Part shown: positions 39,612 through 50,258 of the stretch, piece after piece
How positions within the stretch are numbered: the stretch's first letter is position 1
How the letters are laid out: every line of letters starts with the position of its first letter
Source of the DNA: Agrobacterium rosae
Lineage (GTDB): Bacteria; Pseudomonadota; Alphaproteobacteria; Rhizobiales; Rhizobiaceae
NCBI RefSeq assembly: GCF_002915175.1
Contig: NZ_NXEJ01000006.1
Coordinates: 70,626-134,625, forward strand
Direction of reading: 5' to 3'
Length of the DNA stretch: 64,000 nucleotides
Made by a program: the position numbers and the translations under genes
The notes under the pieces: generated by a model
Told to the model about the DNA's origin: nothing
Database searches by the model: none
Seen by the model: only the letters and a program-made list of their open reading frames with translations

Positions 39612-42600
39612 ATGAACGACACCGCACAAACCATCGACTATTCCAAAACGCTGTACCTGCCGCAGACGGATTTTCCGATGCGCGCCGGTCTGCCGCAGAA
39701 GGAGCCTGAGACGGTTGCCCGCTGGCAGCAGATGGGGCTTTACAAAAAGCTGCGCGCTTCCGCCGCTGGCCGCGAAAAATTCGTGCTGCATGATGGCCCT
39801 CCCTATGCCAACGGAAACATCCACATCGGCCACGCGCTGAACAAGATCCTGAAAGACGTCATCACCCGCTCTTTCCAGATGCGCGGTTTCGATGCCAACT
39901 ACGTCCCCGGCTGGGATTGCCATGGCCTTCCCATCGAGTGGAAGATCGAGGAAGCCTACCGCGCCAAGGGCAAGAACAAGGACGAGGTTCCGATCAACGA
40001 ATTCCGCCAGGAATGCCGTGAGTTCGCCGCTGGCTGGATCGAGAAGCAATCTGCCGAATTCAAGCGTCTCGGCATCGAGGGCGATTTCGAACAACCCTAC
40101 ACGACCATGAACTTCCACTCGGAAGCCCGCATCGCTGGCGAATTGCTGAAGATCGCCAAGAGCGGCCAGCTTTATCGCGGCTCGAAGCCGGTCATGTGGT
40201 CGGTTGTGGAGCGCACGGCTTTGGCCGAGGCTGAGGTTGAGTATGCGGATGTCGAGAGCGACATGATCTGGGTGAAGTTCCCGGTGACCCAGATACTCGC
40301 AGATAACAAGCAACTTGATGCGATTGCGGAGCGTCAAGGTTCTGTGCCTAGTGATGACAAAGAACCCGGCGATGTCGACAGCCTAGATCAACAGGCGGAG
40401 ATGATCCGTCGTGAGGTCAAGCTTGATCTTCAGAAGTTTATTGGTGTGTCTGTCGTTATTTGGACAACGACACCTTGGACAATTCCCGGTAATCGCGCAA
40501 TCTCTTATTCATCACGGGTTGCCTATGCCATGTATCAGGTGCTCTCAGCTGAAAATGCCTTTGGTCCACAGCCAGGAGAGAAACTGATTCTTGCCAAGGG
40601 TTTGGTGGAACAGTGTGAAGCAAAAGCCAAAATCGAGCTGGATGAGCTCCAAGACGTCCATGGAGATGAACTCGAAGTTCTAATTTGCGCCCATCCTTTG
40701 CTGGAACTTGGCTATGACTTTCCCGTCCCGCTTCTCGATGGCGATCACGTCACCGACGATACGGGTACCGGCTTCGTTCACACTGCCCCTAGTCATGGTC
40801 GCGAGGACTTTGATGCATGGACTTCAAACCTTCGCGAACTTGAAAGGCGCAAGATACCGTCGAAAATCCCGTTCCCCGTCGATGACGCAGGCTTCTACAC
40901 CGAGGACGCTCCCGGTTTCGGCCCCTCCGCCGAAGGCGGTGCTGCCCGCGTCATGGACGACAACGGCAAGAAGGGTGATGCCAATGAGCGCGTCATACAG
41001 GCTTTAAAAGACGCCAGCAACCTGTTTGCCCGTGGTCGTCTGAAGCACAGCTATCCCCATAGCTGGCGCTCCAAGAAGCCGGTCATCTTCCGCAACACGC
41101 CGCAATGGTTCGTTTATATGGACAAGGAACTGGGCGATGGCACCACGCTGCGCTCGCGCTCCCTGTCGGCCATCGATGAGACCCGTTTCGTGCCAGCCGC
41201 TGGCCAGAACCGCCTGCGCGCCATGATCGAGAACCGCCCGGATTGGGTGTTGTCGCGTCAGCGCGCATGGGGCGTACCAATCGTCGTGTTCGCCGATGAG
41301 CATGGCGAAGTGTTGCTGGATGAAGCCGTCAATGCCCGCATTCTGGAGGCCTTCGAGGCAGAAGGTGCGGATGCATGGTTTGCTGAGGGTGCCAAGGAGC
41401 GTTTCCTCGGCAACGATCACGATCACACCAAGTGGCATCAGGTGCGCGATATCCTCGACGTCTGGTTCGACTCGGGCTGCACGCATACCTTCACGCTGGA
41501 AGACCGCCCGGACCTGAAATGGCCAGCCGACGTTTATCTGGAAGGCTCCGACCAGCATCGCGGCTGGTTCCACTCGTCGCTGCTGGAAAGCTGCGCGACG
41601 CGTGGCCGTGCGCCTTACAACGCCGTCGTCACCCATGGTTTCACCATGGATGAGCAGGGTCGCAAGCAGTCCAAGTCTCTCGGCAACGTGGTCGCTCCGC
41701 AGGATGTGATGAAGGAATCCGGCGCAGATATCCTGCGTCTGTGGGTCATGACTACGGATTATTGGGAAGACCAGCGTCTGGGCAAGGCCATCATCCAGAC
41801 CAATGTCGATTCCTATCGCAAGCTGCGCAACACCATCCGCTGGATGCTGGGCACGCTGGCGCACGACAAGGGCGAAGAGATTGCCTATGCCGATCTGCCG
41901 GAGCTGGAAAAGCTGGTGCTGCACCGCTTGTCAGAACTGGATACGGTCGTGCGCGAAGGCTATGACGCTTTCGAGTTCAAGAAGATCACCCGCGCGCTGA
42001 TCGACTTCGCCAATGTCGAGCTGTCGGCTTTCTACTTCGATATCCGCAAGGATGCGCTCTACTGTGACGCCCCGTCGTCGCTGAAGCGCCGCGCATCGCT
42101 ATCGGTCATCGCAAAGCTGTTCGATTGCCTCGTCACGTGGCTTGCCCCGATGCTGCCATTCACGACGGAAGAAGCGTGGCTTTCGCGCTATTCCGACGCG
42201 GAATCGGTCCATCTCGTGCAGTTCCCCGAAATTCCAGCCGAATGGAAAAACGAGGCGCTGGAAGCCAAGTGGGACAAAATCCGCAAGGTGCGCACGGTGG
42301 TAACAGGCGCGCTGGAAGTCGAGCGCCGTGAAAAGCGTATCGGCTCGTCGTTGGAAGCGGCTCCCGTTGTGTATGTTGCCGATCCCGAACTTCTGGCCGC
42401 ACTCGAAGGTCAGGATTTTGCGGAAATCTGCATCACTTCGGACATCTCGGTGTCATCGGGTGAAGGCCCGGCAGAGGCCTTCCGTCTGGGCGAAGTGCAG
42501 AATGTTTCCGTCGAGCAGAAGCTTGCTGAAGGCCGCAAATGCGCCCGTTCATGGCGCATCACCACCGATGTCGGCTCGGACGCTGCATTTCCTGATGTCT

Positions 42601-42647
42601 CGGCGCGAGATGCCGCTGCACTTCGTGAATTGGGTGTAGCCATTTAA
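39612..42647 (+). CDS. ileS: Isoleucyl-tRNA synthetase, with an anomalous editing-domain segment
   Basis: 1011 residues from the ATG at 39612. HIGH motif in [13 protein letters not shown] (near residue 73), [13 protein letters not shown] editing-domain threonine-rich peptide near residue 285, and the second class I signature is KQSKSLGN (near 685) with Gln where Met is usual. Between about 40270 and 40850 the sequence is unusual: lower GC (about 48% over 40441-40680 against 62-70% in sampled flanks) and an extended stretch (about residues 225-275) not seen in typical IleRS. The C-terminal zinc finger has lost most of its Cys ligands (GRKCARSW only). Frame is intact. Confidence 0.92.
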   Translation: MNDTAQTIDYSKTLYLPQTDFPMRAGLPQKEPETVARWQQMGLYKKLRASAAGREKFVLHDGPPYANGNIHIGHALNKILKDVITRSFQMRGFDANYVPGWDCHGLPIEWKIEEAYRAKGKNKDEVPINEFRQECREFAAGWIEKQSAEFKRLGIEGDFEQPYTTMNFHSEARIAGELLKIAKSGQLYRGSKPVMWSVVERTALAEAEVEYADVESDMIWVKFPVTQILADNKQLDAIAERQGSVPSDDKEPGDVDSLDQQAEMIRREVKLDLQKFIGVSVVIWTTTPWTIPGNRAISYSSRVAYAMYQVLSAENAFGPQPGEKLILAKGLVEQCEAKAKIELDELQDVHGDELEVLICAHPLLELGYDFPVPLLDGDHVTDDTGTGFVHTAPSHGREDFDAWTSNLRELERRKIPSKIPFPVDDAGFYTEDAPGFGPSAEGGAARVMDDNGKKGDANERVIQALKDASNLFARGRLKHSYPHSWRSKKPVIFRNTPQWFVYMDKELGDGTTLRSRSLSAIDETRFVPAAGQNRLRAMIENRPDWVLSRQRAWGVPIVVFADEHGEVLLDEAVNARILEAFEAEGADAWFAEGAKERFLGNDHDHTKWHQVRDILDVWFDSGCTHTFTLEDRPDLKWPADVYLEGSDQHRGWFHSSLLESCATRGRAPYNAVVTHGFTMDEQGRKQSKSLGNVVAPQDVMKESGADILRLWVMTTDYWEDQRLGKAIIQTNVDSYRKLRNTIRWMLGTLAHDKGEEIAYADLPELEKLVLHRLSELDTVVREGYDAFEFKKITRALIDFANVELSAFYFDIRKDALYCDAPSSLKRRASLSVIAKLFDCLVTWLAPMLPFTTEEAWLSRYSDAESVHLVQFPEIPAEWKNEALEAKWDKIRKVRTVVTGALEVERREKRIGSSLEAAPVVYVADPELLAALEGQDFAEICITSDISVSSGEGPAEAFRLGEVQNVSVEQKLAEGRKCARSWRITTDVGSDAAFPDVSARDAAALRELGVAI

Positions 42648-42767
42648 GAAAAGTGCCGGATGAATTGCACTTTGGGCGTTCATCCGGTAAACCTGCCTGA
42701 AAATGGCCGGATTTTAGCACCAATGCGGGCTGCCGGTCGTCTGGACGGCTTGGGCGGAAGGGTTTCC

Positions 42768-43400
42768 ATGAGCATGACGCAGAGTTTTCGCATGTATGGC
42801 ACGATTGCGGGCGCAGTGACTGTTGGCCTTGCGCTGAGCGCATGCACCAGCCCGACCTACGGCACGGGAAAGACCTCGGCTGAACAGCTGGTGGACGATC
42901 TTGGTAGCGCCACGTCGATTACGGGCAACCAGGACAAGCGTAACCTGAAATACAATCCGCGCCCCGGCCTCGTCGTGCCGGCACAGGCACGCGCAGATCA
43001 ACTGACGCAGCCGCAGCAGAGCCTTGCCAACCGCGAAACCAACCCGCAATGGCCGGAAACGCCGGAAGAGGCGCGCGAGCGTCTGCGCCAGGAAGCCGAC
43101 GCCAACAAGGACAACCCGCATTACCGCTCACCACTTCTCGCCGGTAACGGCACCAACGGTCAGATGACCGAAAGCCAGAAGTGGGAAGCGTTCCGCAAGG
43201 CCAAGGCCGACGCGCAGGGCGGCACCGTCGTGAACAGCAACCAGCGCAAATTCCTGACCGACCCGCCAGTGGAATACCGCAACCTGCCACAGGATCAGTT
43301 GGCCGACTTGGGCGAGCCGGAAGCGAAAAAAGAAAAAGAACGCAAGAAGAATGCAGCCATGGCCAACACCGGCAAGAGCTGGTGGAACCCGTTCCAGTAA
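42768..43400 (+). CDS. Outer-membrane-type lipoprotein of unknown function
   Basis: 210 residues from the ATG at 42768, which has a GGAAGG site upstream and gives a lipoprotein signal (GAVTVGLALSACTSPTYG; lipobox LSAC). The mature part is polar, low complexity and rich in Gln, Asn and charged residues, ending in WWNPF. I recognise it as a conserved alphaproteobacterial lipoprotein that usually follows ileS, but no function is known. An upstream in-frame ATG at 42660 would put the signal too far in. Confidence 0.78.
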   Translation: MSMTQSFRMYGTIAGAVTVGLALSACTSPTYGTGKTSAEQLVDDLGSATSITGNQDKRNLKYNPRPGLVVPAQARADQLTQPQQSLANRETNPQWPETPEEARERLRQEADANKDNPHYRSPLLAGNGTNGQMTESQKWEAFRKAKADAQGGTVVNSNQRKFLTDPPVEYRNLPQDQLADLGEPEAKKEKERKKNAAMANTGKSWWNPFQ

Positions 43401-43466
43401 GGGGATTTTCTGGTTCGTGAGGCGGGTATGAATTTGCCTACGTCGTTGTCTTAAGGTCGCGGCAAA

Positions 43467-43563
43467 CTCAACCTCCGTCATCCTCGGGCTTGACCCGAGG
43501 ATCTAACGAACCCCAACATCCAAAGTGGTAGATCCTCGGGTCAAGCCCGAGGATGACGTTGAG
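43467..43563. repeat. Second palindromic repeat family, copy A
   Basis: 97 bases. Left arm gtcatcctcgggcttgaccc and a matching right arm; each arm also contains its own small palindrome (cctcggg...cccgagg). A central block beginning aacgaacc is shared with copy B at 60763-60844. Intergenic, between the lipoprotein gene and tadA. Confidence 0.85.
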
Positions 43564-43597
43564 TGTGGGGCGAGCGTAGCAACCGCTCCAACCCTAC

Positions 43598-44062
43598 TTA
43601 CACTCTGCTATCATTCCGCTTCCCCTGAAAAAACTCCCGCAAAACCTCGCTGCTCTCCCGCTCTGCTATCCCCGAATAAACCTCCGGCGCATGGTGACAG
43701 GTCGGTTGATTGAAAAACCGCACACCACTTTCTACCGCACCACCTTTGGGATCGTTCGCACCATAATACAGGCGGCGGATGCGGGCAAAGGAGATGGCGG
43801 CGGCGCACATGGTGCACGGCTCCAGCGTCACATAAAGGTCGGCACCTGACAGGCGTTCCTGTCCCAGTTCCTCGCATGCCATGCGTATGACGGCGATTTC
43901 GGCATGGGCGGTCACGTCGTTCAATTCGCGGGTTCGGTTGCCGGAACGGGCAATGATGCGGCCATCCAGCACCAGCACTGCACCGATGGGAACCTCGTCA
44001 CGGGAGCCCGCTGCTTGCGCTTCGGCAAGCGCCAAGTCCATGAAATGCGTCGTTTCCGCCAT
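43598..44062 (-). CDS. tadA: tRNA-specific adenosine deaminase TadA
   Basis: 154 residues. Converts A34 to inosine in tRNA-Arg(ACG). Zinc-deaminase motifs TAHAEIAVI (His and catalytic Glu) and LEPCTMCAAA are present, and the length is standard. Its start faces the pseudouridine synthase gene with 72 bases between. Confidence 0.94.
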   Translation of the reverse strand: MAETTHFMDLALAEAQAAGSRDEVPIGAVLVLDGRIIARSGNRTRELNDVTAHAEIAVIRMACEELGQERLSGADLYVTLEPCTMCAAAISFARIRRLYYGANDPKGGAVESGVRFFNQPTCHHAPEVYSGIAERESSEVLREFFQGKRNDSRV

Positions 44063-44134
44063 TGTTCGTGCAATTTCCTCTTAACCAGTGCCGCGTGACC
44101 TGATAGGACACGCCAAACAACAGGCAAACAACAA

Positions 44135-46183
44135 ATGACATTCAAAGACAAGCCGAAGCGCGCTGGGGCTAAGACATTCGACCGGGATAGCAAGCCGAAG
44201 TCCTCCGGCAAGCCCGATGCTGCGCGTGAGAAAAAGCCGTTCGTGGCAAAAACGGAGAGTGCCGTCGCGGAAACCGCAGCGGCAAAACCCGAGCGTATTT
44301 CCAAGATCATTGCCCGCGCAGGCGTGGCCTCGCGCCGCGATGTCGAGCGGATGATCATGGAAGGTCGCGTCTCGCTGAATGGCGTGAAGCTTGACAGCCC
44401 CGTCGTGAACGCCACCCTCGATGACAAAATCGAGGTTGATGGCGAACCGATCCGTGGTGCCGAGCGCACGCGCCTTTGGCTCTACCACAAGCCGTCGGGT
44501 CTGGTGACGACCAATTCCGATCCGGAAGGGCGCCCAACCGTTTTTGACAACCTGCCGAAAGAGCTTCCCCGCGTCCTGTCTATCGGGCGTCTGGATATCA
44601 ACACCGAAGGCCTGCTGCTGCTGACCAATGATGGCGGCCTGTCGCGGGTTCTCGAGCTGCCGACCACCGGCTGGCTGCGTCGCTACCGCGTTCGCGCCCA
44701 CGGCGAGGTCGATCAGGCCGCACTCGACAAGCTGAAGGACGGTATTGCCGTCGATGGCGTGCTCTACGGCGCAATCGAGGCGACGCTGGACCGCACGCAG
44801 GGTCGCAACGTCTGGATCACCATGGGTCTCCGCGAAGGCAAGAACCGTGAAATCAAGAACGTCCTCGGCGCTCTCGGCCTTGAAGTGAACCGCCTTATCC
44901 GTATTTCCTATGGTCCTTTCCAGCTTGGCGACCTGCCTGAAAGCCAGGTCGTGGAAGTGCGTGGCCGTATGCTGCGTGACCAGTTGGGTCCACGCCTCAT
45001 TGAAGCGGCTGGCGCCAATTTCGATGCGCCGATCTATGATGCTGTTGGTGATGAAGACGAAGCCCCGGCTCCGCGTCCCGTAAAGTCCGAGTGGACCAAG
45101 CGTAGCGCAGCGGAGCAGAACCCGCGCGGTGGCAACTTCGCCGAAAAGCGAGATAATACTCGCGATAGCGTACAAGGAAAGCCGGATGGCAAACGTCCAG
45201 GCAAACCCTTCGCCAAGGGCCGTGATGAGGGTCAGGAAGACCGTGGTCCCAAGCGTCCACCAATGGGCAGCAATCGCACGGCCAATGTGTGGATGGCACC
45301 GGGTGCCAGGCCAACTCGCGACGGCAAGGAACGCAAATCTTACCGGGATGAAGCTGAAAGCGTTTTCAAACCATCAGCAGAAGCCGATGCCCGCCGCGCG
45401 ATCGTCAGACACAAGGATGTCGATGGCGAGTGGATCCGCGCGGACAAGCCAGCGCAGGATGAAAGCCGTGGACGCGGCAAGGGTGGCGACCGTGGTGACC
45501 GCGGCGGCAAATCCTTTGGTGATCGTCCAGCCCGTGGCGGCGAACGCAGCGACCGCCCATTCGGTGACCGCAAGCCGCGTGAAGGCGGCGACCGTGCAGA
45601 ACGCCCCCGTGGCGAACGGTCGTTCGGGGATCGCCCGGACCGCGGCGGCAAATCCTTTGGTGATCGTCCCGCCCGTGGTGGCGAACGCAGTGAGCTCCCA
45701 TTTGGTGACCGGAAGCCACGTGAAGGCGGCGATCGCGCAGAGCGTCCCCGTGGCGAACGATCCTTCGGGGATCGTCCAGACCGAGGCGACCGGCCCGCAC
45801 GTCCAGAAAGATCATTTGGCGACCGTCCGGCTCGCAGTGGTGAACGTAGCGAGCGCCCCTATGGCGACCGCAAGCCCCGTGAGGACGGAGATCGTCCACG
45901 CGGTGAGCGTCCTTTCGGTGACAAGCCCCGTGGCGTAAAGCCGTTTGGCGATAAGCCGCGCGAAGGCAGACCTTCTGGTGGTAAGCCGGGTGGTTTCGCA
46001 GGCAAGCCAGCGTTCGGAAAGCCGCGCGGCGAGCGTTCCGAAGGCGGGTTTTCGGGCAAGGGTCCCGGAAACAAGGGGCCTGGCGGCAGCGGTCCCGGTG
46101 GCAAGGGCCCGGGTGGTAAGCCAACTGGAAGCAAACCGACTGGAAACAGGGGAATGACGCGTAATGCGGATCGTAGGCGGTGA
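44135..46183 (+). CDS. rluB: RluB-type rRNA pseudouridine synthase with long Arg/Gly-rich repeat tail
   Basis: 682 residues. An S4 RNA-binding domain around residues 50-100 ([20 protein letters not shown]) and a RsuA/RluB catalytic domain with the active-site Asp in [17 protein letters not shown] (near residue 152). It probably modifies U2605 of 23S rRNA; an RluE/F role cannot be excluded. From about residue 300 to the end there is a low-complexity tail rich in Arg, Gly, Asp and Pro, including two near-identical 47-residue units. Overlaps rsmD by 20 bases. Confidence 0.88.
   Translation: MTFKDKPKRAGAKTFDRDSKPKSSGKPDAAREKKPFVAKTESAVAETAAAKPERISKIIARAGVASRRDVERMIMEGRVSLNGVKLDSPVVNATLDDKIEVDGEPIRGAERTRLWLYHKPSGLVTTNSDPEGRPTVFDNLPKELPRVLSIGRLDINTEGLLLLTNDGGLSRVLELPTTGWLRRYRVRAHGEVDQAALDKLKDGIAVDGVLYGAIEATLDRTQGRNVWITMGLREGKNREIKNVLGALGLEVNRLIRISYGPFQLGDLPESQVVEVRGRMLRDQLGPRLIEAAGANFDAPIYDAVGDEDEAPAPRPVKSEWTKRSAAEQNPRGGNFAEKRDNTRDSVQGKPDGKRPGKPFAKGRDEGQEDRGPKRPPMGSNRTANVWMAPGARPTRDGKERKSYRDEAESVFKPSAEADARRAIVRHKDVDGEWIRADKPAQDESRGRGKGGDRGDRGGKSFGDRPARGGERSDRPFGDRKPREGGDRAERPRGERSFGDRPDRGGKSFGDRPARGGERSELPFGDRKPREGGDRAERPRGERSFGDRPDRGDRPARPERSFGDRPARSGERSERPYGDRKPREDGDRPRGERPFGDKPRGVKPFGDKPREGRPSGGKPGGFAGKPAFGKPRGERSEGGFSGKGPGNKGPGGSGPGGKGPGGKPTGSKPTGNRGMTRNADRRR
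45503..45784. repeat. Two tandem 141-bp units within rluB
   Basis: 45503-45643 and 45644-45784 are near-identical in sequence, each beginning ggcggcaaatcctttggtga and encoding 47 residues. A third, more diverged copy follows. The unit length is a multiple of three, so copy number can change without frameshift. Confidence 0.85.
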
Positions 46184-46721
46184 GTTTCGCGGCCGGTCAC
46201 TGGCCGCTCCGAAATCGAATGCAATCAGGCCGACTATCGATCGTACGCGTGAAAGCCTCTTCAACATCCTGAGCCATGCCTATCCGGAAAGTCTGGATGG
46301 GACGCGGATTCTCGATGTGTTTGCCGGAACCGGCGCGGTGGGGCTCGAAGCCCTGTCGCGTGGTTGCCGGGTTGCACTCTTTGTCGAAAACGGCGTCGAG
46401 GGCAGGGGCCTCTTGTGGGAAAACATCGATGCTCTCGGTCTGCACGGTCGTGCGCGCATTCTGCGCCGCGATGCCACCAAGCTCGGCAGCGTCAACAATA
46501 TCGAACCCTTCGATGTCTTGTTTGCAGACCCACCCTATGCACAGGGGCAGGGCGAAAAAGCTTTCGTCGCGGCCCATTTGGGTGGTTGGCTGGTGCCGGG
46601 GGCTCTGGCCATTCTCGAAGAACGCGCCGATGTCCTCGTGACGGTCGATCCGGCGTTCAAGCTGATGGAAAGTCGCACCTTTGGTGACTCCATCATGCAT
46701 TTTTACCGCTACGAGCCTTGA
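46164..46721 (+). CDS. rsmD: 16S rRNA (guanine-966-N2)-methyltransferase RsmD
   Basis: 185 residues. Starts [11 protein letters not shown], then [15 protein letters not shown], the SAM-binding [17 protein letters not shown], and the catalytic DPPYAQG (NPPY-type) motif. Methylates G966 of 16S rRNA. Its start is within the last codons of rluB, so the two rRNA modification genes are translationally coupled. Confidence 0.94.
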   Translation: MRIVGGEFRGRSLAAPKSNAIRPTIDRTRESLFNILSHAYPESLDGTRILDVFAGTGAVGLEALSRGCRVALFVENGVEGRGLLWENIDALGLHGRARILRRDATKLGSVNNIEPFDVLFADPPYAQGQGEKAFVAAHLGGWLVPGALAILEERADVLVTVDPAFKLMESRTFGDSIMHFYRYEP

Positions 46722-46829
46722 TACGTCTTTGCAGGCGGTGATGCACGAGGTTGCAGTCGTGCGTCACTCTCCTGTCGTCTTTGTGTCATAGAGCGGGAAG
46801 CGAAATGACTTGAAGGAGAGGCCGCACCC

Positions 46830-47759
46830 GTGGCTGACAAGAAAAAGAAACTCTCTGGCAAAAAGCGTAAACGCGAAGAAGCTGCCAGAGAAGCCCGCGT
46901 AAAAGAAGTTCGCGATCCGACATTCGCGCTGGCCCTGGGTGGCGGTGGTGCACGCGGCATCTGCCATATCAATATCGTTGAAGCGCTGGATGAGCTCGGT
47001 ATTCGTCCCACAGCCATTGCGGGTTCGTCCATCGGCTCCATTATCGGTGCTGGCATGGCCGCTGGCATGAGTGGCCGCGACATCAGAGAATACACGCTGG
47101 AACTCATGGGCAAAAAGGGCAGCGTTGCCAACAAGCTGTGGAGCTTGGGGCCCGCCTCAATGCGCCACGCCGTGTTCGGCTTTCGCCTGGGGCAGTTCAA
47201 TCTGGAGCTTGTTCTCGATGCTTTGCTGCCATCGGCCATGCCAAAGACCTTTGAAGGGCTGAAAATCCCGCTGAAGGTAACGGCAACGGATTATTATGCG
47301 CAGTCGGAGGTCATCGTCGAAAGTGGCGACCTGCGCCAGGCGCTTGCCGCGTCCTCGGCCATTCCCGCACTGTTCATGCCCATCCGCATGAATGATCGCA
47401 TCATGATCGACGGCGGCATTTTCAATCCGGTGCCTTACGATCACCTGTTGGATAAGGCGGATATCGTGATTGCGATCGATGTCGTCGGCGGGCCGGAAGG
47501 CGATGGCACGACGATGCCCAGCCGCTTCGAGAGCCTGTTTGGTGCCAGCCAGTTGATGATGCAATCGGTGATTTCGTTGAAGCTGCGCATGCACCCGCCG
47601 CATATTTTCCTGCGCCCGCCGGTCAACCGTTTTAAGGTGCTGGATTTTCGCAAGGCGCATGAGGTGCTGGCCGAATCCCTGGTCAGCAAGGACGATCTCA
47701 AGCGCCAGATTGAGATGCAGGTGGAGCTTTATCATCGCGGCCACGGCGTGGACGTATAG
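46830..47759 (+). CDS. Patatin-like phospholipase
   Basis: 309 residues. Starts with a very basic leader (DKKKKLSGKKRKREEA), then the patatin motifs: GGGGARG oxyanion loop, GSSIGS nucleophile elbow with catalytic Ser, and DGG for the catalytic Asp (MIDGGIFNPVPYD). Bacterial patatins hydrolyse phospholipids or acyl esters; no substrate is known for this one, and no signal peptide is seen. RssA-like regulator function is an alternative. Confidence 0.87.
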   Translation: MADKKKKLSGKKRKREEAAREARVKEVRDPTFALALGGGGARGICHINIVEALDELGIRPTAIAGSSIGSIIGAGMAAGMSGRDIREYTLELMGKKGSVANKLWSLGPASMRHAVFGFRLGQFNLELVLDALLPSAMPKTFEGLKIPLKVTATDYYAQSEVIVESGDLRQALAASSAIPALFMPIRMNDRIMIDGGIFNPVPYDHLLDKADIVIAIDVVGGPEGDGTTMPSRFESLFGASQLMMQSVISLKLRMHPPHIFLRPPVNRFKVLDFRKAHEVLAESLVSKDDLKRQIEMQVELYHRGHGVDV

Positions 47760-47849
47760 GCATTTCCCTCAATTACCGGTGAAATGCCGCTTTGGCCTTG
47801 ATGCGGCAGGTGCGCCGCAATAAATGAAGGTCAACGAAAGGCTTAACCC

Positions 47850-49196
47850 ATGTCCTCAGATATCGATTCCTCCAAGCTTCTCGAGCGTGCCAGTGAACTG
47901 GTCGATATGGCCCGCCGCGCTGGTGCCGATGAAGCGGATGCCGTCATCGTGCGGTCGCGGTCGCAATCCGTCGGCGTGCGGCTCGGCAAGGTGGAAAGCA
48001 CGGAGTCGTCCGAGAGCGACGATTTTTCGCTGCGCGTATTCGTCGGCAAGCGCGTCGCCAGCGTTTCGGCCAATCCCGGCTTCGACCTGAAGACACTTGC
48101 GGAACGTGCGGTGGCCATGGCCAAGGTGTCGCCGGAAGACCCCTATGCCTGCCTTGCAGACGGCAACCGGCTGGCAAAGTCTTACGATGATTTGCAATTG
48201 TTTGACCCGACCGAAGTCTCCGCAGACCAGTTGCGCGAGGCGGCGCTTGCGGCGGAAGAAGCGGCGCTGGCGGTTACGGGCGTTAGCAATTCATCAGGTG
48301 CCGGTGCTTCCAGCGGCATGGGCGGCATGGTCCTCGTTACATCTCATGGCTTTTCCGGCAGCTACATGGGCAGCCGCTTCGGCCGCTCCGTCAGCGTCAT
48401 CGCCGGTGAAGGCACCAAGATGGAGCGCGACTACGATTATGACAGCCGCCTCTATTTCGCCGATCTCGACAAGCCTGAAGACATTGGACATCGCGCGGGT
48501 GAGAAAGCAGTCAAACGCATCAATCCCCGCCAGGTCGATACCGGCAGCAACGTGACTGTAGTGTTCGACCCGCGCATCGCCCGTGGCTTTGTCGGCGGCA
48601 TTGCCGGTGCCATCAATGGTGCTTCGGTTGCGCGCAAGACCAGCTTCCTGCGCGACAAGATGGGCCAGCAAGTGCTGAAAAAAGGCCTTGTCATCACCGA
48701 CGATCCGCAGATCGTGCGCGGCGCGTCGTCGCGTCCTTTCGATGGAGAAGGCGTGCGTGGCGAAAAGCTTGTCATGATCGAGGACGGTGTTTTGAAACAC
48801 TGGTTCCTCTCCACCTCCACGGCGCGGGAAATCGGGCTGGAAACAAATGGTCGCGGCGTGCGCGGCGGCACATCAGTTTCTCCGGCATCCACCAATCTGG
48901 CGCTGGAGCCTGGCGATATCTCGCCGGAAGATTTGATCGCGCAGGTCGGCACCGGCTTTTACGTGACCGAACTCATCGGCCATGGTGCCAACCTCCTGAC
49001 GGGCGAATATAGCTGCGGGGCGAGCGGCTTCTGGATCGAGAATGGTGAAAAAGCATTCCCTGTCTCCGAGGTGACGATAGCGTCCAATCTCAAGGATATG
49101 TTCATGCGGGTCACCCCTGCAAACGACATCGACCGCAAATTTGGCGTCGCTGCACCGACGATCGCTATCGAAGGCATGACCATAGCGGGACGCTGA
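47850..49196 (+). CDS. pmbA: TldD/PmbA family metalloprotease subunit (PmbA/TldE-type)
   Basis: 448 residues. Belongs to the PmbA side of the TldD/PmbA family: it has VTVVFDPRIARGFVGG and ETNGRGVRGG with the C-terminal EVTIASNLKDMF, but lacks the HExxxH-like zinc motif carried by TldD. In other bacteria the two form a heterodimeric protease that degrades flexible peptides and matures microcins. No tldD lies in this window, so the partner must be elsewhere. Confidence 0.9.
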   Translation: MSSDIDSSKLLERASELVDMARRAGADEADAVIVRSRSQSVGVRLGKVESTESSESDDFSLRVFVGKRVASVSANPGFDLKTLAERAVAMAKVSPEDPYACLADGNRLAKSYDDLQLFDPTEVSADQLREAALAAEEAALAVTGVSNSSGAGASSGMGGMVLVTSHGFSGSYMGSRFGRSVSVIAGEGTKMERDYDYDSRLYFADLDKPEDIGHRAGEKAVKRINPRQVDTGSNVTVVFDPRIARGFVGGIAGAINGASVARKTSFLRDKMGQQVLKKGLVITDDPQIVRGASSRPFDGEGVRGEKLVMIEDGVLKHWFLSTSTAREIGLETNGRGVRGGTSVSPASTNLALEPGDISPEDLIAQVGTGFYVTELIGHGANLLTGEYSCGASGFWIENGEKAFPVSEVTIASNLKDMFMRVTPANDIDRKFGVAAPTIAIEGMTIAGR

Positions 49197-49262
49197 TAGC
49201 ACCATTCATCGGTTGCTTTGAGGGCAATGGCCGATGCATGTTGATGCACCGGAGACAGCGCA

Positions 49263-50081
49263 ATGAACGACGATAATATGACTGATGTTGCAGGAGCCGA
49301 CTGGAGTTCCGATCTCGAGCTCATTCTGGATGCCGCCCGCGAGGCCGGTCGCGTTGCGATGACATTTTTTCGCAAAGACCCTGAGGTCTGGTGGAAAAAG
49401 GGCCATTCGCCTGTCAGCGCTGCGGATTACGCCGCGAACGAAGCTCTGGAGACGATCCTTCGCAAGGCACGCCCCGGTTATGGCTGGCTTTCGGAAGAAA
49501 CCGACGACGATGAGGACCGTCTATCCAGAGACACGCTGTTCGTTGTGGATCCAATCGACGGGACCCGCGCATTCATCGGCGGCAAGGACACGTGGTGCGT
49601 CAGCGTCGCTGTCGTGCACCATGGCAGGCCCACCGCTGCTGTTCTCGTCGCCCCGGCCTTCAACGAGGAATTTACGGCAGTTCTGTCTGGACCTGCCATG
49701 AAGAATGGTCAGGTACTGTCTGTGTCTGATGCCAGTTCCGGAGACATCAAGCTTGCAGCGCCCGAAGATGTGATTGCGCAGCTTCCTGCGCATCTCAAAT
49801 CACGCGTTCACCGCATTCCGCATGTGCCGTCGCTCGCCTATCGCTTGGCTATGGTATCAGACGGTCGCATCGACGGAACGCTGGTCAAGGCCAATTCCCA
49901 TGACTGGGATTTGGCAGCGGCCGATCTCATTCTGGAGCGCGCCGGCGGACAGCTTCTGGACCTATCCGGAGCTCCACTGACGTATAATCGTCGTGAGGTC
50001 AGCCACCCCGAATTGTGCGCCGCAGCAAATCATTTGCTGCCAGACCTGTTGGAGCGGTTGAAGTCACCGGCCAGAGGTTGA
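49263..50081 (+). CDS. Inositol monophosphatase / 3'(2'),5'-bisphosphate nucleotidase family protein
   Basis: 272 residues. Lithium-sensitive phosphatase fold: metal-binding GWLSEETDDD (with Glu in place of GEE), VVDPIDGTRAFIGG and the C-terminal SHDWDLAAADLILERAGG. CysQ, SuhB and inositol phosphatase all share these, and no substrate can be picked from sequence. 66 bases after pmbA on the same strand. Confidence 0.85.
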   Translation: MNDDNMTDVAGADWSSDLELILDAAREAGRVAMTFFRKDPEVWWKKGHSPVSAADYAANEALETILRKARPGYGWLSEETDDDEDRLSRDTLFVVDPIDGTRAFIGGKDTWCVSVAVVHHGRPTAAVLVAPAFNEEFTAVLSGPAMKNGQVLSVSDASSGDIKLAAPEDVIAQLPAHLKSRVHRIPHVPSLAYRLAMVSDGRIDGTLVKANSHDWDLAAADLILERAGGQLLDLSGAPLTYNRREVSHPELCAAANHLLPDLLERLKSPARG

Positions 50082-50258
50082 TTTTCACCGGAAAATCCCG
50101 CAGATGAAGGCCTCACGGAGCGGGACTGCGAAAGACATTCTGGATTTTTCGCATAAAATCCCGATCCTTTCGGTGAAGATCAGAACGTCGATAGTCTGCA
50201 AAAGACTTCCGATCCATCTGATCACAAGACTTTGAACGATGAGAAAGAAGAGAAGACT

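Noticed and set aside
40270-40850. ileS as a broken gene or two genes
   Set aside because: The frame is continuous through the odd segment and all catalytic signatures are present on both sides.
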